A stretch of DNA of 8,410 bases. Source: Desulfobacterales bacterium (GTDB taxonomy: Bacteria; Desulfobacterota; Desulfobacteria; Desulfobacterales; DAOWNP01). Where the stretch lies: contig JASFBI010000057.1 in assembly GCA_030149595.1 (NCBI GenBank), positions 1-8,410 on the forward strand, written 5' to 3'. The position numbers and the translations under genes were made by a program. Within the stretch, counting starts at the first letter, position 1; every line of letters starts with the position of its first letter. The notes beneath the pieces are model-generated. The model made no database searches and was not told the DNA's origin. It saw only the letters and a program-made list of their open reading frames with translations. Shown piece after piece: positions 1 through 5,445 of the stretch.

Positions 1-938
1 TTGTTAGGGATCTATCAAAAAATACGCAAAAAAACGTAATTTTAAAGATGGCTGGAGAAGATACAGAAATAGACAGGAATGTGGTGGAGGCACTTTATGA
101 ACCCATGGTTCATATGATAAGAAATTCTGTTGATCATGGAATTGAAGCTCCTGATATAAGAGCTGCAGCCAATAAAAATAGGCAGGGAGTAATTTTTCTT
201 AAAGCATCTCACAGGGCTGGAAATATAGAGATAGAGATTAAAGATGATGGTTATGGTTTAAATAAACAACTTATTATAGATAAAGCTGTTTCTAAAAACT
301 TGATTACCAAAGAGGCAAAACTTACAGATGGTGAAGTGTTTAATTTAATATTTCATCCTGGCTTTTCTACAGCAAGTAAGGTTACAGATGTTTCTGGTCG
401 TGGCGTTGGAATGGATGTAGTAAAAAAAGCTATTGAGAATTTGAGGGGGCATCTTGAGATTTTCTCAAAACATGGCAGAGGGTCAACATTTAAAATAAGT
501 CTGCCCCTAACCCTTGCTATTATAGAAGGCATGCTTGTAAGAGTAGGAGAGCAGCGCTATGTTCTTCCTACTAATTCAATTTTAAAGTCATTTAAGCTTG
601 AAAAAAAAGATTATACCACAATAGAGAATAAACATGAGATGGTTATGGTAATGGGAGATTTAATTCCATTAATACGTATTAATAAAGTTTTTAACATATG
701 CGAAAAAACAAAAGATCAGTTTGATGGTGTGACTGTTGTTGTAATAAATAAAAATAAAAAGAAAGCTCTGTTAATAGATGAATTATTAGGCAAGGATGAA
801 TTTGTAATAAAAAGTCTTGGTGAAACATTTAAAGGTGTTAAAGGAGTTGCAGGAGGTGCAATATTAGGGGATGGAAGAGTTGGTTTAATAATTGATATGC
901 CTGGTTTGTTTGATGTTGCAGAAAACATTGGTATATAA
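1..938 (+). CDS. cheA: Chemotaxis histidine kinase CheA, C-terminal part (5' end outside window)
   Basis: This is the C-terminal 311 residues of CheA, the cytoplasmic kinase that is activated by receptor/CheW arrays and phosphorylates CheY and CheB. The frame is open from base 3, and the residues before the first ATG (base 48) read VRDLSKNTQKNVILK, the normal CheA sequence leading into the ATPase domain, so that ATG is internal and the true start lies upstream. Visible parts, counting from base 3: the end of the dimerisation domain; the P4 ATPase domain with N-box HMIRNSVDHGIE (about 37-48), G1 motif DDGYGLN, the IFHPGFSTA region, G2 motif SGRGVGMDVV and GRGSTFKISLPL; then a complete CheW-like P5 domain (about 175-311) for receptor and CheW coupling. 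The His-phosphotransfer (P1) domain cannot be checked. It ends with TAA, 49 bases before cheD. No key ATPase residue is missing. Confidence 0.96.
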   Translation, partial: VRDLSKNTQKNVILKMAGEDTEIDRNVVEALYEPMVHMIRNSVDHGIEAPDIRAAANKNRQGVIFLKASHRAGNIEIEIKDDGYGLNKQLIIDKAVSKNLITKEAKLTDGEVFNLIFHPGFSTASKVTDVSGRGVGMDVVKKAIENLRGHLEIFSKHGRGSTFKISLPLTLAIIEGMLVRVGEQRYVLPTNSILKSFKLEKKDYTTIENKHEMVMVMGDLIPLIRINKVFNICEKTKDQFDGVTVVVINKNKKKALLIDELLGKDEFVIKSLGETFKGVKGVAGGAILGDGRVGLIIDMPGLFDVAENIGI

Positions 939-975
939 TTTTTTCAGATATATCTATAACTTTTTTTTTAAAAGC

Positions 976-990
976 AAGGAATTAACTGTG
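976..990 (+). promoter_or_regulatory. Ribosome binding site that fixes the cheD GTG start
   Basis: AAGGA at 976-980 sits 7 bases before GTG at 988. The upstream in-frame ATG at 892 lies inside cheA coding sequence and would add about 32 residues (rich in Phe, Tyr and Lys) that do not look like CheD. The site therefore supports GTG 988 as the start. Confidence 0.75.
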
Positions 991-1467
991 GATATAATTA
1001 TTGGTATTGCAGATATGAAAGTAAGTAATAATACTCAATCAAATCTTATTACCTATTCCCTTGGTTCCTGTATAGGCATTGTTGCCTATGATCCTGTTGT
1101 TAAAGCAGGGGGAATTCTTCATTATATGCTTCCAGAGTCAAAAATAAACGGTGAAAAAGCTCAGAAAAACCCCTTTATGTTTGCAGATACAGGTATCCCA
1201 CGTCTTTTTAAACAGACATATGAGTATGGTGCAAAAAAAAAAAGGATGAAGATAGTTGTGACAGGTGGTGCTAAAATCCTTGACCAGAAAAATTTCTTTA
1301 ACATAGGAAAAAGAAATCATATGGCTTTAAGGAAAATTTTTTTTAAAAATAATGTTCTGATTAATTATGAAAGTGTTGGTGGCAGTGTAAACAGAACTGT
1401 AAAACTTAATATGCAGACAGGGGCAGTATTAATAAAAATATCCGGGCAGGGGGAGGTTGTTGTATGA
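988..1467 (+). CDS. cheD: Chemoreceptor glutamine deamidase CheD
   Basis: CheD deamidates specific glutamines of methyl-accepting receptors to glutamate and in several bacteria partners with CheC-type phosphatases. The protein is 159 residues from the chosen GTG start, the usual size. The open frame extends further upstream to an ATG at 892 inside cheA, but CheD homology begins at DIIIGIADMKVS, right after GTG 988, which has an AAGGA ribosome site at 976-980 with 7-base spacing. The known catalytic triad is all present: Thr22 and Cys28 in TYSLGSCIG and His45 in GGILHYMLP, at spacings matching the family. Further motifs are FADTGIP and VTGGAKIL. The stop overlaps the start of the HDOD gene (ATGA at 1464-1467), indicating translational coupling. 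An 11-base A tract at 1233-1243 encodes part of the KKKR stretch and is a possible slippage site. Confidence 0.95.
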   Translation: MDIIIGIADMKVSNNTQSNLITYSLGSCIGIVAYDPVVKAGGILHYMLPESKINGEKAQKNPFMFADTGIPRLFKQTYEYGAKKKRMKIVVTGGAKILDQKNFFNIGKRNHMALRKIFFKNNVLINYESVGGSVNRTVKLNMQTGAVLIKISGQGEVVV

Positions 1468-2312
1468 ATGCTGTTAATGATCTGATTGCCAGTATAAAAG
1501 AGTTGAAACCTTTTTCCCGGGTAGCATCTCAAATTTTAACTGTTTCTGAGGATCCTGATAGTTCAATGAATGATATCGCAGAAATTATAGTTTATGATCC
1601 TTCAATTACAACTACCCTGATCAAAAGGTGTAACTCTGCTTATTATAGTCTGCCAAGGCAGGTGGAATCGGTTCAGGATGCCATAACTTATATTGGTTTG
1701 GATGAGGTGGTATCTTTGGTTCTAATAGATCAGTGTTCAGGTAATTTTGAAAAAAAACAGGAGGGTTATGGACTTTCTGAAGGCGAGCTGTGGAAACATT
1801 CTGTTTTTTCCGCCATAATTGCAAAAAAACTTGCTAAAGTTAAAAATGTAGAAAATATAAGCCTTGTTTTTACTGCAGCAATGATAAAAGATATAGGGAA
1901 AATAAATTTAGATAGTTTTGTATCAGATCGTTATAAAAAAATTAAATATCTTGTTAATGAAAAAAATTATAGTTTCATGGAAGCTGAAAAAAAAATTATA
2001 GGGGTAAATCATGCTGAGCTTGGAGCTATAATTGCAAAAATGTGGTAATTTAGCCCAAAAATGATTTTTATTATAGCAAATCATCATATGTCCTCTGAAA
2101 AAGCAAAAACTGATTTAGATACAGCGATTGTTTATATTGCAGATATTATATGTAATACTATGGGAGTTGGTTGTGGTATTGATGGAATGAGCAGCCGGTT
2201 CCATAAGGATGTAATGGAGTTTTTAAATATTACACCAGAAGATTTTGAGATGGTAATAGCTGAAAGTTATCAGGAAATGGAGAAAGTGGAGAGGTTAATA
2301 AACGCTGTTTAA
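1464..2312 (+). pseudogene. HDOD-domain signalling protein, interrupted by an in-frame TAA (2046-2048)
   Basis: HDOD proteins are regulators related to HD phosphohydrolases but lacking most metal ligands; many occur beside chemosensory or two-component genes, and their biochemical role is often unknown. Read through, this frame gives about 281 residues, the normal length. The first 194 residues carry typical HDOD features: KPFSRVASQILTV, DPSITTTLIKRCNSAYYSLP, YIGLDEVVSLVL, LWKHSVFSAIIAKKL, MIKDIGK (Lys where HD enzymes have His) and NHAELGAIIAKMW. A TAA follows at once, and the same frame then continues with FSPKMIFIIANHH, VYIADIICNTMGVGCGIDG and an acidic helix to TAA at 2310-2312. This is exactly the rest of the domain, with no shift. 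The ATG at 2061 has no ribosome site, so the distal part is unlikely to be made alone. The start (ATG 1464) overlaps cheD by 4 bases and has GGGAGG at 1451-1456. It could be a recent nonsense mutation, a read-through gene or a sequence error. Confidence 0.85.
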
Positions 2313-2335
2313 AAAAAACTCTGGGGAGGTATAAT

Positions 2336-2764
2336 ATGGCAGTAAACATATTGGTAGTTGATGATTCATTGCCAATGCGTTCGGTAATAATAAAAATTGT
2401 TAAAGCATCTGGTTATGGCAGTGCTAATTTTTTTCAGGCTGAAAATGGTAAAGAAGCTTTGTTATTACTGGGAAGTGAGTGGATTGATATTGTTTTAACA
2501 GATTATAATATGCCGGATATGAATGGTCTTGAACTTCTCTCCTGCATAAAAAGTGATGACGATCTCTTGCGTATTCCTGTTCTTGTTATAACAACCGAAG
2601 GAAGTAAGCAGAAAATTGAAGAGTTTTTAAACAAAGGAGCAGCAGATTATATCAAAAAACCTTTTAGTCCTGAAGAGATTTATGAAAAATTAACAAATAT
2701 ACTTGGAGAAAATCATGATGAAGAAAGCGATGATGAAGAAAGCGATGATGAACTCGATTTCTGA
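2336..2764 (+). CDS. cheY: CheY-like single-domain response regulator with acidic C-terminal tail
   Basis: This is a stand-alone receiver domain, presumably phosphorylated by CheA. It has 142 residues. Residues 1-125 form the domain: acidic pocket Asp9-Asp10 in VVDDS, phospho-acceptor Asp56 in LTDYNMPDMNG, switch Thr86 in PVLVITTEGS, and conserved Lys108 in DYIKKPF. There is no output domain, so it acts by protein contact, either at the flagellar motor or on another target. The start is backed by a strong ribosome site, GGGGAGGT at 2323-2330. Unusually for a CheY, about 15 extra residues follow, with the repeated acidic pattern DEESD, encoded by a 15-bp tandem repeat that overlaps the next gene's start. 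Whether it controls swimming or another output cannot be told from this window. Confidence 0.92.
   Translation: MAVNILVVDDSLPMRSVIIKIVKASGYGSANFFQAENGKEALLLLGSEWIDIVLTDYNMPDMNGLELLSCIKSDDDLLRIPVLVITTEGSKQKIEEFLNKGAADYIKKPFSPEEIYEKLTNILGENHDEESDDEESDDELDF
2715..2752 (+). repeat. 15-bp tandem repeat, about 2.5 copies, coding in two frames
   Basis: The unit ATGATGAAGAAAGCG occurs at 2715-2729 and 2730-2744, followed by a partial copy, ATGATGAA, at 2745-2752. In the cheY frame it encodes the acidic DEESD tail. In the cheX frame it encodes MMKKA, so each unit offers two in-frame ATG codons. Because the unit is a multiple of three, gain or loss of a copy would keep both frames open. Confidence 0.95.
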
Positions 2765-3185
2765 TATTCTTGAAACCATGTTTTATATGTCCATAGAATT
2801 TAAGGAGATACAGGGTTTTATGGAAGATTTTTCTCAATCAGATGAAATTATTTTGTCAAGTATTATATTTAAAGGAAGCATTTCAGGTGAATTTCATATT
2901 TATATCTCTTTAGAATCTCTGTCCTGTATGGCAGAAAATTTTATGGGGGTGGATTATGAATCTCTTACAGAGGATTATATTACAGGAATCATAAAAGAAT
3001 TTGTTAATATGTTGGCAGGAAGTACATTAAGTAGTCTTGACAATGGAGAAAAATTTCAGCTTTCCATACCTGAAATCAAGAGAAAAGCTGTCTTTGATCC
3101 AAAGGAGATATCTTGCGAAAACAATATTGTTTTGTTAGCTGAGATTGATAGTGGATTTATTATTATAAAGACAGTTTTAAATTAG
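2715..3185 (+). CDS. cheX: CheX-like CheY-phosphate phosphatase
   Basis: Proteins of the CheC/CheX/FliY family remove phosphate from CheY. The visible signature is an acid-asparagine pair in KEFVNMLAG (Glu95 and Asn98 from this start), which matches the E-x2-N phosphatase motif; a Pro 21 residues after the Asn (LSIPE) fits the family pattern loosely. The segment DILETMFYMSIEF near the N terminus and the hydrophobic C-terminal strands also fit a CheX-like fold. There is one such motif, as in CheX, rather than the two typical of CheC. The start is ambiguous: TTG 2703 and ATGs at 2715, 2718, 2730, 2733, 2745 and 2748 are all in frame. GGAG at 2705-2708 favours 2715 or 2718, giving an overlap of about 50 bases with cheY and a basic, Met-rich leader. 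A start at 2748 would remove that leader. The gene ends with TAG, 49 bases before cheB. Confidence 0.8.
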   Translation: MMKKAMMKKAMMNSISDILETMFYMSIEFKEIQGFMEDFSQSDEIILSSIIFKGSISGEFHIYISLESLSCMAENFMGVDYESLTEDYITGIIKEFVNMLAGSTLSSLDNGEKFQLSIPEIKRKAVFDPKEISCENNIVLLAEIDSGFIIIKTVLN

Positions 3186-3231
3186 GAGTGTATTATTAAA
3201 AGGCTTGTTTAAATTGGAAACAGCAGGGTGA

Positions 3232-4266
<1,035 letters not shown>

Positions 4267-4306
4267 TTTTATTCTCTTTCCCTCTTTTAATCTGGTATAT
4301 AATAAT

Positions 4307-5260
4307 ATGGAAAATAATATAACACCTGTTGTTGATGGGCATGTAGATCTTTTGTATTTTTTAATGGGAAATGATTGTATAAAAAACAAAAAATTTACAG
4401 AAATAGAACATAAACTGTTTTCACAAAAAGCTTTCACTTCTGCTGATGTCTCTTTTATTGTTTCTGCATTTTATTGTCCTGATCAGTTTAATGGACAGAA
4501 AACATCATCTGATTTTTTTCTTTTTCTGCTTGATTATTATGATAGATATATTGATGGGCTTGTAAAAATTACTTCAGCTGATGATATTGGCAGATGCTGT
4601 GGAAGCAAAAAAAAAACAGGGGTACTGTTTCTTCTTGAAAATGCAGACTCTTTGGTTGATTTAGGTGTAGATATATTAAAGGAGTATGCTTTTGGGGCAG
4701 TGGGGCTGACTCATGTTGGGAAAAACAGAATAGGGGATGGAAACAGTATAAGATTTGCCGATGGATTAAGCAGAAAAGGCAGAGAAATTGTAAAACAGAT
4801 AGATGCAGTTGATGTGGCAATAGATATTGCTCATCTTTCAGATCCCTGTATTAAAGAGTTGGCAAATATTTTTTCAGGACCTGTTTTATCTTCTCATACA
4901 GGCTTTAGAAAGTTTTGTGATATGCCGAGAAATCTTTCAGAAGACCATATGAAATTTATTGTTGAAAGGTCAGGAATGATAGGCGTTTCTGTTAGTCCTG
5001 AAATGCTTTCTTCAGATAAAAAAGCAGGTTGTTATGATGTATTTGTTCATATTGACTGGTTTGTTCAAAGATTTGGTCATGAGTGTATAGGTATTGGTTC
5101 TGATTTTGGTGGTTTTAATATACCTAATACAGAGATTGATTCATATGCAAAACTTGCTTCTTTAAAAACAATGTTTATGGAACATGGTTATCCACCTTCA
5201 GCAGTAGCAGATATAATGGGGGAAAACTGGTGCAGATTTTATGGTAAGATACTATCGTAA
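4307..5260 (+). CDS. Cytoplasmic M19 (renal-type) dipeptidase, zinc-dependent
   Basis: Peptidase family M19 consists of two-zinc amidohydrolase-fold enzymes that split dipeptides, including some with D-residues. At 317 residues it is near the usual bacterial length. Every known metal ligand can be placed: His12 and Asp14 in DGHVDLL, bridging Glu111 in LLENADSL, His176 in IDIAHLS, His197 in SSHTGF and the catalytic-site Asp266 in GIGSDFGG. Other motifs are LTHVGKNRIGDG, GLSRKGREIV, MPRNLSEDHM and GENWCRFY. There is no signal peptide, lipobox or membrane segment, so it is probably cytosolic. It follows cheB by 40 bases on the same strand and may be co-transcribed, but no chemotaxis role is known to me. 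The start has no clear ribosome site; a TATAAT at 4298-4303 is too close to the ATG to assign with confidence. A 10-base A tract lies at 4607-4616. Confidence 0.93.
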   Translation: MENNITPVVDGHVDLLYFLMGNDCIKNKKFTEIEHKLFSQKAFTSADVSFIVSAFYCPDQFNGQKTSSDFFLFLLDYYDRYIDGLVKITSADDIGRCCGSKKKTGVLFLLENADSLVDLGVDILKEYAFGAVGLTHVGKNRIGDGNSIRFADGLSRKGREIVKQIDAVDVAIDIAHLSDPCIKELANIFSGPVLSSHTGFRKFCDMPRNLSEDHMKFIVERSGMIGVSVSPEMLSSDKKAGCYDVFVHIDWFVQRFGHECIGIGSDFGGFNIPNTEIDSYAKLASLKTMFMEHGYPPSAVADIMGENWCRFYGKILS

Positions 5261-5298
5261 AAAGTGAGATAAACAGGCTCATGCTTTTGTTAAACATC

Positions 5299-5445
5299 TG
5301 CACAGATTGTTACAGAATGAAAATTTCTTCAAGTTCAAGACAAAAAAATAAATTTAACCGTAGGCATACCCGTTGTATTCCGAGGATTAAATTTATTTTT
5401 TAACGTAGAAATTGTACAAATTAATGTTTTGTAACAGTCTGTGCA
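5299..5445. repeat. 147-base imperfect palindrome between convergent genes
   Basis: The two halves are complementary about a centre at 5372 without any indel. The outer blocks 5299-5317 and 5427-5445 match at 17 of 19 positions; the next 25 bases on each side match at about 13; the core 5343-5357 and 5387-5401 matches at 15 of 15; and the 29-base middle still pairs partly (GG with CC, ATAC with GTAT) around CCGTT. By my hand count about 53 of 73 positions pair. The right arm covers the stop and last seven codons of the kinase gene. It could be a decayed palindromic element or a structured 3' RNA region. It occupies most of the 160-base intergenic gap 5261-5420, in which I see nothing else. 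Confidence 0.85.
5342..5401. terminator. Putative bidirectional terminator for the dipeptidase and kinase genes
   Basis: A perfect 15-bp stem, 5343-5357 with 5387-5401, has an A tract on its left arm and a T tract on its right arm (T6 at 5396-5401; A7 at 5342-5348 gives T7 on the minus strand). This is the arrangement seen at terminators shared by convergent genes. Against it, the stem is entirely A/T and the nominal loop is 29 bases, although that loop has an inner hairpin. Function is inferred from structure and location. Confidence 0.5.

Noticed and set aside
48..50. ATG as the start of cheA
   Set aside because: The frame is open back to the window edge and the preceding residues are typical CheA sequence, so the gene begins outside the window.
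716..928. Minus-strand open frame opposite the CheA P5 domain
   Set aside because: It is antisense to a strongly supported gene and shows no domain or start signal of its own.
892..987. Longer cheD starting at ATG 892
   Set aside because: The added residues come from inside the end of cheA and do not resemble CheD; GTG 988 has a good ribosome site and aligns with the family start.
2046..2048. TAA read as a sense codon through a changed genetic code
   Set aside because: TAA ends cheA, cheB, the dipeptidase and the kinase at the expected points, and TGA and TAG are also used as stops, so the standard code fits.
2061..2312. Independent small gene of 83 codons
   Set aside because: There is no ribosome site before ATG 2061, and the product is the second part of an HDOD domain in the same frame as the first part.
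4298..4303. TATAAT as a promoter -10 for the dipeptidase gene
   Set aside because: It lies only 3 bases before the ATG, has no convincing -35 partner, and such strings are expected by chance in this AT-rich sequence.
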